Shown here: positions 22,851-32,760 of the stretch, in pieces
How positions within the stretch are numbered: position 1 is the stretch's first letter
Layout of the letters: every line of letters begins with the position of its first letter
DNA from: Lathyrus oleraceus
Lineage: Eukaryota > Streptophyta > Magnoliopsida > Fabales > Fabaceae
Reading direction: 5' to 3'
Length of the DNA stretch: 64,000 nucleotides
Assembly (NCBI RefSeq): GCF_024323335.1
Contig: NC_066585.1
Coordinates: 79,683,609-79,747,608, forward strand
Position numbers and translations under genes: made by a program
The notes under the pieces: generated by a model
What the model was told of the DNA's origin: nothing
Database searches by the model: none
What the model saw: only the letters and a program-made list of their open reading frames with translations

Positions 22851-23460
22851 ACCACTTCACTGGGGAAGGAAAACAAATACTTGCAACCGGAAACCAGACA
22901 GGACGTTTACCGACGACCCTACTGGGGATTTCTAGCTGGGGAACGACCAGACATTTACCGATGACTAGGATGAAACTCGATGTTTACCGACATCGAAAGA
23001 TGATGTTTACTGACATCAAACAAAGACGACCAGACATTTACCGATGACTGGGAAACAAAATATATAACCAGACGTCAACGGACGAATGGGAAAAACTCAA
23101 CGTTTATCGACACGAATGGAGAGGTGAATTTACTGGGGAAAAGGCTAATACAACTATACGTCAACAGACGAATAGGAAAAACTCAACGTTTATCGACACC
23201 AACGGAGAGGTGATCACTTCACTAGGGAAGATACAACTAGACGTCAACGGACGAATAGGAAAAAACTCAACGTTTATCGACACCGACGGAGAGGTGAACA
23301 CTTCACTGGGGAAGGAACAGATGTTACGAACATCGAAAGATGATGTTTACTGACATCAACAAAGAAGACCAGACATTTACCGATGACTAGGATGAGACTC
23401 GATGTTTACTGACACCGAAACAATGGTGTTTACCGACACCAAGGAAAGAAAACACGCGGG
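22851..23460. repeat. Degenerate repeat fringe of the 92-bp array
   Basis: Irregular pieces of the same phrases (GACGTCAACGGACGAAT, CGTTTATCGACACC, GACATTTACCGATGACT) with variable spacing, interspersed with TCACTGGGGAAGG. This looks like the older edge of the array, or its pre-amplification form. Confidence 0.7.
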
Positions 23461-23819
23461 TGCTGACATGACACTTATCGGTATCACAGGGATGACATCT
23501 GCAATATGTCAGGGCAAGGCTAAACACTTGCTGGGGATCTCACCAGGGAGAATCAAGCTTTCCTTTTCACGGACTAGTGAGGAAACAAACCTCTCTGGGG
23601 AATATCAATCCTGAATGCTGTCATGAGCAACTGTAGCAAATGTGTCGTACAGATATTAGACAACGATCCGCCTCTGCCACGGATAATATCTGATTAGGTT
23701 TAACACATGAATGCATATGTTTGAATTTTTCTATGGCGTAATGCTCCATATTGAATGGAAATGCTACGCGTTTTGAGGATGCAATGGTTACTACATGCAA
23801 AATGCAAATGATGAACTCC

Positions 23820-24640
23820 AGCTGGGGGAGCAAACTGATTAGATTCTCCAACTCTGTGGGGGAACTTTGTCTGAGGAACACTCTGCGGGGAGTAGCACCA
23901 ACTTCTCACTCATGCTGGAGAATAGAATTGCTGCTGGGGAAAAGCTAGATCCCACCGGGGACAACCTTCACCGTTTCCAATCCACTCGAGGACTCTGCTA
24001 GGGAAACAACCAATGGCGACTTACTGGGGGACGACCCATCCACAGGTAGGATAACCACTGCTGGAGATAATTTCCACCGAGCCTGATCCACTCGGGGAAC
24101 CTGCTGGGGAGAACCATCAACAAAACCCTCTGCTCGGGAGATCTGCTAGGGGAAAACCTTCACAACCCTGATGGGGATAGGCATAACTCTGTTGGGGGAA
24201 GGCCTACACCACTTTACTGAGGAAATAATATACCAGACCATGCTGGGGATAGCAGTACTTCGAACCAGCCTGCTGGGGGATACACTATCCATTGCCAACT
24301 CCGTTGGGGATACAACGTCCTTCCGACTTGGTGGGGACTAACATTCTTCAAGCTTAGTGGGGAACTGATAGCTTTCAGACTAGCTGGGGATAAACCCACT
24401 TTCAGGCCTGCTGGGGATTTAAAAAATCCTCAGACCTGCTGGGGACAGGATAGCCTTTGTAGGGGAAAGTAGCTCTGATAGCCTTCAGACTGGCTTGGGG
24501 AACATCCTCAATCTGCTGGGGAATTCCTGATCTGGAATATGCTGAGGAGTCAAGTCCTGAACCCTTTCATCTGCTGGGGAACTTCCCCACCCTCTCACAC
24601 TGCTGAGGGACCAACCGTGGCTTATCAGCTTCAACCCAGA
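23820..24640 (-). repeat. Dispersed tRNA-3'-end-like motif cluster (Ogre C)
   Basis: On the plus strand more than 20 variants of CTGCTGGGGA lie ~20-40 bases apart (for example near 24110, 24268, 24408, 24436, 24510, 24570). In the element's sense strand these read TCCCCAGCAG. That equals part of the 3' end of the primer tRNA and is complementary to the primer-binding site at 50945-50963. Spacing is irregular, so this is not a simple tandem repeat. Confidence 0.7.
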
Positions 24641-25149
24641 ATCAAAGGGTAACAACCTGCAAAACAGCACAACATACATGCCCCAGGGGATTGCATGGAC
24701 AAGATACGCTCAAGTGTCCTCAACATTCAAAATGATTTTCAAATGTTTTATCTTTCTGCACGTTATTGTCTAGCCTTCATGTTTTAATATGCAATGTTTA
24801 TAAAAAATTAGGACGTTTTTGCAAACAAAATAGTAAAAATAAAAACAAGAGAGCTATTTATCTAAATAACGACTTTTATTGATTGAAAATGGGCCTGAAA
24901 AGGCGAATACATCGGGAAGCAATTCCTAGAAAGAGGTAATTGCACACAAAAGGAAAAATTTATCCTAATGGTAATGTGCATACGGCATCCACTATTTCCC
25001 AATTCTGCTATGACTCACAAATCATCAATTTTCCTCCCAACTTCCTTGCTTTCTGAGAAGAATGACTGGACCGATCACATCTCTCGAGATGGCAGACGAT
25101 AAAGTGCGATGAGGTACAGATAACTCAGACTGTAGTCTTTGCTTTAATC

Positions 25150-25240
25150 CCTCTTTTGCCTGGATCGCCCTTTCAGGTTTTCAATCCACCGGGATACCCA
25201 TTTTTGCCTAAGCCGCCCTTGCGGGTTTTCGACTTACCGG
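25150..25240 (-). repeat. Conserved post-integrase repeat module (element C)
   Basis: Minus strand carries two units GAAAACCCGCAAGGGCGG and GAAAACCTGAAAGGGCGA, the first followed by CTTAGGCAAAAA. It is the counterpart of 10252-10340 in element B and is conserved while the surrounding 3' UTR has diverged. Confidence 0.6.
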
Positions 25241-25363
25241 GTGTACAAATTCTTTCCATTTTTATCCCTAACTTTTGCCCGAACCCTTTTCTCTTTTTTC
25301 CGGTTCGCCGGGATGCCCTTTTTTTGCCTGGACTTTTTTATTCTTTTTGTCCAACGGGTCAAT

Positions 25364-27190
25364 TTACGCGAAGTATTTTTTGACTACATCTGAGTTAACA
25401 GGGGACGGAAAATCTTCACCATCCATAGTTGTAAGCATCAAGGCTCCACCAGAGAAAACCTTCTTCACAACATATGGACCTTCGTAATTAGGAGTCCACT
25501 TGCCCCTGTTATCTATACCGGGAGGAAGGATCCTCTTCAAAACTAGATCACCAGTTTGATAGATTCGAGGACGCACTTTCTGATCAAAGGCTCTCTTCAT
25601 CCTTCTCTGATACAACTGTCCATGGCATACAGCTGCTAACCGTCTTTCTTCGATAAGGCTCAACTCATTAAACCTTGTTCGAATCCATTCAGCTTCGTCA
25701 AGCTTGACATCCAGCAAGACTCTCAAAGAAGGGATCTCCACTTCAACAGGTAGGACCGCTTCCATACCATACACAAGGGAGTAAGGGGTTGCCCCGGTCG
25801 ACGTACGTACTGAGGTATGGTACCCATGCAAAGCGAAAGGCAGCATCTCATGCCAATCCTTGTACGTCACGACCATCTTCTGCACAATCTTCTTAATATT
25901 CTTATTTGTCGCCTCTACAATACCATTCATCTTCGGTCTGTAAGGAGAAGAATTGTGATGTTCAATCTTGAAATCCTTGCAAAGCTCTTTCATCATCTTG
26001 TTATTGAGATTCGAACCATTATCAGTGATGATTCTCTCAGGGACCCCATAACGACAGATGATTTCCTTCTTAATGAACCGGGCAACCACTTGTTTGGTAA
26101 CATTAGCATAGGAAGCTGCTTCCACCCACTTGGTGAAGTAATCAATCGCAACCAGGATGAAGCGATGTCCATTAGAAGCAGTGGGCTCAATCTTCCCAAT
26201 CATATCAATGCCCCACATCACGAATGGCCAAGGCGAATTCATGACATTCAGAGGGCTTGGTGGTACATGCACCTTATCAGCATAGATTTGACACTTATGG
26301 CATTTCCTAGCATACTTGAAACAATCGGATTCCATAGTCATCCAATAATAACCGACTCTCAACAACTTCTTGGACATTGCATGACCACCCGCATGGGTAC
26401 CAAAAGATCCTTCATGCACTTCCTGCATCAACATGTCTGCTTCGTGTCTATCCACGCATCTGAGCAGAACCATGTCAAAGTTTCTTTTGTACAGCACGTC
26501 ATCCTGATTCAAATAAAAGCTTCCAGCTAGCCTTCTCAGGGTTTTCTTGTCATTCTTCGACGCACCTTCAGGATACTCCTGGCTCTTGAGGAAATTCTTG
26601 ATATCATAATACCACGGCTTCTCATCAACAACAGACTCGGCTGCAAACACATACGCAAGCCTCTCGAGTCGATTCACCGCAACATGTGTCACATGATTCC
26701 ACCAATGAACTTTGATCATAGAAGACAAAGTAGCCAAGGCATCAGCCATCTGATTCTCATCCCGGGGGACATGATACAACTTCACCTTCTTGAAGAACGT
26801 CAGTATTCTTCGGGTGTAATCTCTGTAAGAAATCAAATGCGGCTGGTTGGTATTCCAATCTCCATTGACCTGATTAATCACTAGAGCGGAATCTCCATAT
26901 ATGTCAAGCATCTTGATCCTCAGATCAATGGCTTCTTCTATCCCCATGATACAAGCCTCGTACTCAGCCTCGTTGTTGGTGACGTCAAAAGTCAATCTGG
27001 CAGAAAAAGGCATATGAGCACCTTTAGGATTAATAAGCACTGCACCAACACCATTACCATTCACGTTCACAGCCCCATCAAACATCAATGTCCACTTGTC
27101 ATCAGGATCCGGTCCTTCCTCGACAAGAGGCTCTTCACAATCTTTCATCTTAAGATACATGATGTCTTCATCAGGGAATTCAAACATCAT
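25364..27190 (-). CDS. Ogre C archaeal-type RNase H + integrase (intact, left copy)
   Basis: 608 residues from ATG 27190 to TAA at 25364. Residues ~30-155 are the extra archaeal-type RNase H of the Tat lineage (MFDGAVNVNGNG, TNNEAEYEACIMG, MADALATL). Residues ~258-299 are the integrase HHCC zinc domain (HEGSFGTHAGGH, CHKC). The DDE catalytic core has Asp in WGIDMIG (~329), Asp in TDNGSN (~389) and Glu in GIVEATNK (~424). A GPYVVKK motif near 570 marks the C-terminal domain. The enzyme would insert the cDNA into the genome. The true reading frame continues upstream into the first RNase H; the ATG is only the first Met after an in-frame TAG at 27191-27196. No lesion is seen within it. Confidence 0.88.
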   Translation of the reverse strand: MMFEFPDEDIMYLKMKDCEEPLVEEGPDPDDKWTLMFDGAVNVNGNGVGAVLINPKGAHMPFSARLTFDVTNNEAEYEACIMGIEEAIDLRIKMLDIYGDSALVINQVNGDWNTNQPHLISYRDYTRRILTFFKKVKLYHVPRDENQMADALATLSSMIKVHWWNHVTHVAVNRLERLAYVFAAESVVDEKPWYYDIKNFLKSQEYPEGASKNDKKTLRRLAGSFYLNQDDVLYKRNFDMVLLRCVDRHEADMLMQEVHEGSFGTHAGGHAMSKKLLRVGYYWMTMESDCFKYARKCHKCQIYADKVHVPPSPLNVMNSPWPFVMWGIDMIGKIEPTASNGHRFILVAIDYFTKWVEAASYANVTKQVVARFIKKEIICRYGVPERIITDNGSNLNNKMMKELCKDFKIEHHNSSPYRPKMNGIVEATNKNIKKIVQKMVVTYKDWHEMLPFALHGYHTSVRTSTGATPYSLVYGMEAVLPVEVEIPSLRVLLDVKLDEAEWIRTRFNELSLIEERRLAAVCHGQLYQRRMKRAFDQKVRPRIYQTGDLVLKRILPPGIDNRGKWTPNYEGPYVVKKVFSGGALMLTTMDGEDFPSPVNSDVVKKYFA

Positions 27191-27501
27191 AGGCTAATAA
27201 TCATCAATTGGTTGCTCGGCAAGGTAGTTTGACAGAATACTACCTTTGATGGCCTTCTGCGACGTATATTGGATATCATATTCTGTTAGAATCATCTGCC
27301 AACGGGCAACACGTCCGGTGAGAGCCGGCTTCTCAAAGATGTATTTCACTGGATCCATCTTAGAAATCAACAAGGTAGTATGGTTCAACATATACTGCCT
27401 CAGTCGGCGAGCAGCCCAGGCCAAAGCACAGCAAGTTTTCTCAAGCTGCGAATATTTGATTTCACAGTCGGTAAACTTTTTGCTAAGGTAGTATATGGCA
27501 T
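27191..27501 (-). pseudogene. Ogre C gypsy RNase H, C-terminal part, cut by CACTA (left copy)
   Basis: Same frame as the integrase ORF, separated from it by TAG after the residues PIDDY. Visible blocks are YLSKKFTDCE, LEKTCCALAWAARRLRQYM and KPALTGRVARWQM. The domain runs into the CACTA insertion at 27502 and continues on the far side at 31180. The TAG lies at the same codon as a TAG in element B (8410). Confidence 0.82.
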
Positions 27502-27524
27502 CACTACGCCAAAAACTGGAATAG

Positions 27525-28065
27525 ACAGCGCACCTTAGAGGGCGCTTTATTACAAAAGCGGACTCTAAAGTGAAGAGAAAAAATAAGGAGCGAACAACTG
27601 GAATAGAGAGCGCACTTTAGAGGGCGCTTTTGTAACAAAGCGCCCTCTAAAGTGAAGCAAAAAAATAATGAGGAAATGGAGGGACACCAATAGAGGGCGC
27701 TTTTATGAAAGCGCCCTCTAAGGGTACCCTTAGAGGGCGCTTTTACAAAAGCGCTCTCTAAGTCCATGTACATTTCCAGTTTATAAGGCGCTTTTGGAAA
27801 GCCTTAGAGAGCACTTTTAGAAGCGCCCTCTTAGGCCCCCTTTAGAGGAAATGGAGGGACACCAATAGAGGGCGCTTTTATGAAAGCGCCCTCTAAGGGT
27901 AACCTTAGAGGGCGCTTTTACAAAAGCGCTCTCTAAGTCCATGTACATTTCAAGTTTATAAGGCGCTTTTGGAAAGCCTTAGAGAGCGCTTTCATAAGCG
28001 CCCTCTTAGGCCCCCTTTAGAGGGCGCTTTTTTTCCATAAGCGCCCTCTAAGGTCCCCTTTAGTA
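27525..28065. repeat. CACTA left subterminal repeats
   Basis: Dense copies of TAGAGGGCGCTTT and its reverse complement, usually paired head to head across 4-10 bases. A ~175-bp unit from about 27672 is repeated from about 27848, both beginning GGAAATGGAGGGACACC. In CACTA elements the subterminal repeats are the binding sites of the TnpA-type protein. Confidence 0.85.
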
Positions 28066-28089
28066 AACATTAAAATTATAACATACTGC

Positions 28090-28720
28090 GCGTTTTGTTA
28101 TTTCACTCTCTGTTATTTTCGTTCTTTTTCACGTTAGGGTTCTCACTGCTACGATTTTCGCTACTTCTAAGGCGTTCTCCTTCCACCTCTGTTAGATCTA
28201 CGACGTTTCCTCCTTCTATCAATCAAAGGTACTTGCATTATTGCTTTGTTTTAGCTTTGCCCCATTTCAGTTTTATGTTATTGTTGTCTATGCTACGTTT
28301 GTTTCGACCATCAAAATTAATGACGAAGAAAAAAAATGAATCACATTCAAAGACTGTTGTTAGGGTTCGGTTATGGTTGCATTATAGAGACATTAGAAAC
28401 CTTTGATTTCGCGGCTTAGATTGTAGTTTAACAACATTTTGTAAAACCCTAAAAAGTTTCAAATTTTTGACTATTCAGGCAGCAATATCTAAAACACCTT
28501 CTACCAATCAAAGGTACACTATGCAGCTTATGAGTGTATTTATTCTAGCATACATAGCGTAGCTAGTAACTTAAGAAGTTTAGGTATGAATGTTATTTGA
28601 TAGAGTAAATGGAGACATGAATGCCCTGCACAGAGACTAACTCAATAAAGCGAAATTGTTTTGTCTCATCCCATTTTTGGTTTCTCTTCTGAAATTGTTT
28701 TTTGTTTATTCTAATTAGTA
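28090..28720 (+). other. 5' untranslated/intron region of the CACTA transposase remnant (left copy)
   Basis: AT-rich non-coding DNA between the subterminal repeats and the start codon. Two AATCAAAG|GTAC-like sites (near 28225 and 28508) resemble exon ends followed by GT, suggesting 5' UTR introns. No other ORF content is recognised. Confidence 0.4.
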
Positions 28721-29968
28721 ATGGATAATACATGGATGTCTTCCAATCGATTGTCGAGAGAGTACGAGAATGGGGTATCAGAATTCGTTAAAGAGACACA
28801 ATTGTTTTCCTCCATCATTTTTTGACATAATGGTACATCTAGTTGTTCATCTTGTGAAAGAGACACAATTGTGTGGACCAGCTTATATGAGATGGATGTA
28901 CCCTGTTGAACGTTATATGAAAATATTAAAAGGGTACGTGAAGAACCGAAGTCGACCAGAAGGTTGTATGGTTGAAAGATACATTGTTGAAGAAGCGATT
29001 GAGTTTTGTACTGAATATTTGTCTAATGTTCAGTCAATCGGACTCCCCAAGTCTCAGCTTGTCGAAAAGAAAGAAGGAAAAAATCTAATTGGAAATAAAA
29101 TCGTGGCAGTATCAAGGGTCGAACGGGATCAAGTGCATTTGTATGTTCTGCACAATGAGAATGAGGTTGAGTCGTATGTTGAAATTCACAAGGATGTTCT
29201 CCGAGGTTTAAATCCCAATAGAAATGAAAATTGGATAGTACGAGAGCACAATCGATGTTTTATACCTTGGTTTAAGGATCATATTTATTCAAAGTATTAT
29301 TCAGATCCCGCTTCAAAACAGAAAGGTTGAGATGCTTAGCATATGGTCCAAGTTTCCATGTTTTTTCTTATAGCGCATACGCGATTAATGGATACACATT
29401 TTATACCAAAGAACAAGATGATAAAAGTACTATGCAGAATAGTGGTGTCACCGTGGTAGCTGAAGCAATGCACATATCAAGTGTGAAGGACTTAAACCCC
29501 AAATTTGCAAATCTGTCGTATTTTGGTGTTATCGAGCGCATTTGGGTGTTTGATTATGAGAAGTTTCAGATTCCTATATTTGGTTGCAAGTGGGTTGAAA
29601 ATAATAACGGCATTCGAATGGATAAGTCAGGATTTTTGCAAGTGGATCTTAATAGGGTGGGATACAAAGATGAGTCTTTTATTCTAGCCTCTCAAGCTAG
29701 ACAAGTGTTCTATGTCAATGATCCGAAAAGTACGAAATGGTCTATAGTTCTTTTTTCCAACAAAGTAATTGATGAAAACACTAGAGATCAAGGTGATATT
29801 GATGTTGAGATTGAATCGTTTACCAGAAATGATCAAGATGAGAATATTATATCAAATGATTCATATATTAGAAATGATCATAATGAGGGTATTTGGATCA
29901 ATCCAACCGTCCGTGTTGTTAAGAGACATGTAAAACGTATTCCAACCAAGAAAAGAAAGAGAACTTAG
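28721..29968 (+). pseudogene. CACTA transposase remnant: N-terminal tip joined to DUF4218 and DUF4216 (left copy)
   Basis: ATG 28721 opens MDNTWMSSNRLSREYENG, the typical start of plant CACTA transposases. It then runs out of frame into PPSFFDIMVHLVVHLV and YMRWMYPVERYMKILKGYV (DUF4218), followed by DUF4216 (VDLNRVGYKDESFILASQ, QVFYVNDP) and a basic tail ending KKRKRT. The catalytic tnp2-type transposase domain is missing, so this is an internal deletion derivative. A 1-base deletion near 29320, absent from the right copy, splits the C-terminal ORF here. That is probably a consensus error. Confidence 0.85.
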
Positions 29969-30147
29969 TGAAAAAGGTACAGGTCAAATGATTTTAATTG
30001 TTTTCTTTATTATAGGTAAAATGGCTTTTATGATTTTAATTGTTTTTATATTTGTCATCTGATTTTAATTGTTTTCTTTATTACAGGTAAAATGGCTATT
30101 ATGAAGTCAATCATTCGTGCAAGGGGCAAGGGATACTTGAAAGTATC

Positions 30148-30275
30148 AATTGATATTTGTTTAGATGGAGATGTTCCATTGTCGTCAAGCCTCATTCGCG
30201 TAGATGATGATGCTGGATATTTGAAAGTATCCCTCCACGACAATGGAACATGTCCATCTAAAACAAATATCAATT
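30148..30275. repeat. Inverted repeat (38-39 bp arms) inside the CACTA
   Basis: Arm 30148-30185 and arm 30237-30275 are reverse complements apart from one mismatch and one single-base indel, around a 51-base loop. Each arm runs from AATTGATATTTG to CCATTGTCGT or the reverse. A shorter direct repeat (GGATAYTTGAAAGTATC) also occurs at the left arm and in the loop. Confidence 0.85.
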
Positions 30276-30436
30276 CTATCTTCAAAAGATAAGGGACCAA
30301 AAATATAAGGGGATTACGCAGCAAATCGAGTCAGTTGCATAAAAAAAAAGGTATAAACATAATTATATGATATTTATGCATAGAAAATGTTAATTCTTGA
30401 TCTTATACTTCACCTAACTTATTTTATGATATTTTA

Positions 30437-30700
30437 GGTTCATGCTATTGATATTGAACAAAAAGAGGTTGTTGCTAAGAAGACTGCGGCTAGCAAAAAA
30501 AACATGCATCTCAGAGATGCTTTTGCTATACTTAGTTTTATTTCTTTTTAATAGTTATGAATTGTTTGTATATTTAGAATCTTTAGAAGTTAAACGATTA
30601 TATATCAGTGGATTGTTGTATATGTATGGATTGTTGTATATAAGGCTTGTTGAATGCAATGTGTGAAAAAGGGCTTCAAATTATACAGGTTTAGGTGTAC
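30437..30700 (+). other. Possible terminal exon of the CACTA transcription unit (left copy)
   Basis: After a pyrimidine/AT stretch ending TTTTAG there is an open stretch reading VHAIDIEQKEVVAKKTAASKK, lysine-rich and without a recognised domain. It may be the last exon of the transposase unit; this is inferred from the acceptor-like site alone. Confidence 0.3.
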
Positions 30701-30769
30701 TGCTTCAATATACAGGTTGTCTAAAATAAATAAATAAATATAGCGCTTTTAAAAAAAAATTTAAATAAC

Positions 30770-31165
30770 CACCCACTTTAGAGGGCGCTTTCCTAAATAA
30801 GCGCCCTCTAAACCCTTTAAGTTTCCACTTTAGAGGGCGCTTTCCAGTAAAAGCGCCCTCTAAACCCTTAAAAGTTTCCACTTTAGAGGGCGCTTTCCAG
30901 TAAAAGCGCCCTCTAAACCCTTAAAAGTTTCCACTTTAGAGGGCGCTTTCCAATAAAAGTGCCCTCTAAACCCTTAAAATTTTCCACTTTAGAGGGCGCT
31001 TTCTTTAAAAAGCGCCCTCTAAAGTGGCCCATAAAGGGCTTAAAGAGCCACTTTAGAGAGCGCTTTCACCAGGAAAAAAAGCGCTGTCTTTACCTATGCC
31101 AGCGCCAGATTAGAGGGTGCTTTTAAAGCGCTGTTATAGGCCAAAAAAAGCGTTCTCTTTTCCCT
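30770..31165. repeat. CACTA right subterminal repeats
   Basis: Four to five near-identical units of ~56 bp, each CCACTTTAGAGGGCGCTTTC, then 5-8 bases, then AAAGCGCCCTCTAAACCC. These are internally palindromic and directly repeated. They use the same core as the left end, as expected for transposase-accessory binding sites. Confidence 0.85.
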
Positions 31166-31179
31166 TATTTGGCGTAGTG

Positions 31180-32519
31180 CATGCTCTTTTCGACCAGACT
31201 CGTCATGCTGTCCCAATACACACCTCATCGAATTCTCAGTCACTGACAGGTACATTATCAGAGGTCTCCCCGAAACTGGAGGTATAAGGATTGGAGGTTT
31301 CTATAAATACTCTTTTATCTTGTCAAAAGCTTTCTAACAATCATCATTCCACCTGATTGCTTGATTCTTCCTCAGCAATTTGAATATCGGTTCACACGTG
31401 GCAGTTAGGTGAGATACAAACCTTGCAATGTAGTTCAATCTCCCTAAAAACCCATGAACCTGCTTTTCAGTTTTCGGTTCAGGCATCTCTTGAATAGCTT
31501 TTACTTTTGCTGGATCAACCTCAATCCCTTTCTCACTGACAATGAAGCCTAACAGCTTCCCGGATCTCACCCCAAACATACACTTGTTCAGATTCAGCCT
31601 CAGCTTGAATTTTCTCAATCTGTCAAACAACTTCTGCAAATTTACCAGGTGCTCCTCTTCTGTTTGAGACTTCACAATCATGTCATCCACATACACCTCA
31701 ATCTCTTTGTGCATCATGTCATGAAAGAGAGTCGTCATAGCCCTTTGATAGGTAGCACCGGCATTCTTCAGCCCAAATGGCATCACCTTTTAGCAGAACG
31801 TGCCCCAAGGTGTAATGAATGTCGTCTTTTCCATGTCCTCTGGCGCCATCTTAATCTGATTATAGACTGAGAAACCATCCATGAAAGAGAAAACCGAGGA
31901 TTGAGCCATATTATCAACCAATACATCAATGTGAGGTAATGGGAAATCATCTTTCGGACTCGCTCTGTTCAAATCCCGGTAATCGACACACATTCTGACT
32001 TTGTCGTCCTTCTTCGGCACGGGAACGATGTTGGCAACCCACGGGGGATAAGTCGTTATTGACAGAAAACCCGCATCAAACTGCTTCTGAACCTCTTCCT
32101 TGATCTTAACTGCCATGTCAGGACTAGTTCTCTGAAGCTTCTGCTTGACTGAAGGACAATCTTCTCTGAGAGGTAGTCTATGCACCACAATATCGGTATC
32201 CAACCCAGGCATATCTTGATACGACCAGGCGAATATCTCCACATACTCTCTCAGCATCTCAATCAAACTTCTCTTGACATCTTCTTTCAAAGCAGCCCCG
32301 ATCTTGATCTCCTTTCTGGCGTCCTCAGTACCAAGATTAATAATCTCCAACTCCTCCTGATGAGGTTGGATGACCCTTTCCTCCTGCTTCAATAATCTGA
32401 CCAGTTCTTTAGGGAGTTCACAGTCTTCCTCACTCTCCTCTTCAGCTTGGTAGATGGGATTATTGAAATCATACTGAGCCATAACAGAACTGTTCATAGT
32501 GGATTCCGTAAGATCACTT
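31180..32519 (-). pseudogene. Ogre C reverse transcriptase and start of RNase H (left copy)
   Basis: Minus-strand exon after the predicted intron. It has RVCVDY-type KVRMCVDYRDLNRASPKDDF, FMDGFSVYNQIKMAPED, MPFGLKNAGATYQRAM, the catalytic VYVDDMIVKS, and LLGFIVSEKGIEVDP followed by FLGRLNYIARF, a full gypsy RT order. In-frame stops: TAA after WGTFC (31790-31792), TAG after WNDDC (31334-31336) and a further TAG about 30 bases on. The end reads into RNase H (CVLGQHDESG) and is cut by the CACTA. The right copy has the same stops, so they belong to the element. Confidence 0.88.
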
Positions 32520-32760
32520 CTGCATGTTTAATGCTTTATTTTAGAAAAAGAGTTTAAGAAAATCACAAAAAACAAAAACATTGCCATTTTTATTTTTTGT
32601 AAATGAAAACAAAAATAGAAAGACAGGGATCACAAAATCGTTTGCAAAACGTCCTTTATTAATGATAATTATTGAAAACATGATGAGGCCCTACAATGAA
32701 CCACTACGCCTTGGGAAGAACGTAGGGTTTTGTGCAAAATGAAAAACAAAAGAAAATTAC
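32520..32760 (-). other. Predicted Ogre intron between pro and RT (left copy)
   Basis: Minus strand donor GA|GTAATTTTC and acceptor ACATGCAG|AAGTGATC bound ~241 bp rich in T. Joining them links the protease frame to the RT frame without a stop through a single Glu codon. Ogre elements are known to have a spliced intron at this place. Confidence 0.72.

Larger units (their letters stand above)
21572..25363 (-). other. Ogre C 3' UTR
   Basis: About 3.8 kb without a credible gene between integrase stop and LTR. From integrase outward on the minus strand: conserved GAAAACCC/AAGGGCG module (25150-25240), an ordinary AT-rich stretch, a zone of dispersed TCCCCAGCAG-like motifs (about 23820-24640), then a tandem array with a 92-bp core. 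Ogre 3' UTRs are known to be hypervariable and to spawn satellites. Confidence 0.8.
27502..31179 (+). mobile_element. CACTA (En/Spm-type) transposon, 3678 bp, non-autonomous (left copy)
   Basis: Ends are CACTACGCCAAA and TTTGGCGTAGTG, a 12-bp terminal inverted repeat starting CACTA. The 3-bp target duplication is CAT at 27499-27501 and 31180-31182. Removing the element restores the Ogre RNase H frame across the site. Both subterminal zones are packed with palindromic AGAGGGCGCTTT / AAAGCGCCCTCT motifs. The interior holds only the two ends of a transposase gene. Mobility would need a transposase from elsewhere. Confidence 0.93.

Noticed and set aside
22754..23047. 97-residue ORF through the 3' UTR repeats
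   Set aside because: Translation of the 92-bp repeat and its fringe; no domain, and open only because the repeat lacks stops in that frame.
25817..26530. 237-residue plus-strand ORF
   Set aside because: Antisense of the integrase ORF, which has all catalytic motifs; the plus-strand product has none.
29327..29968. A second, separate 213-residue gene after the DUF4218 ORF
   Set aside because: The right copy shows one continuous frame; the split comes from one missing A in a homopolymer.
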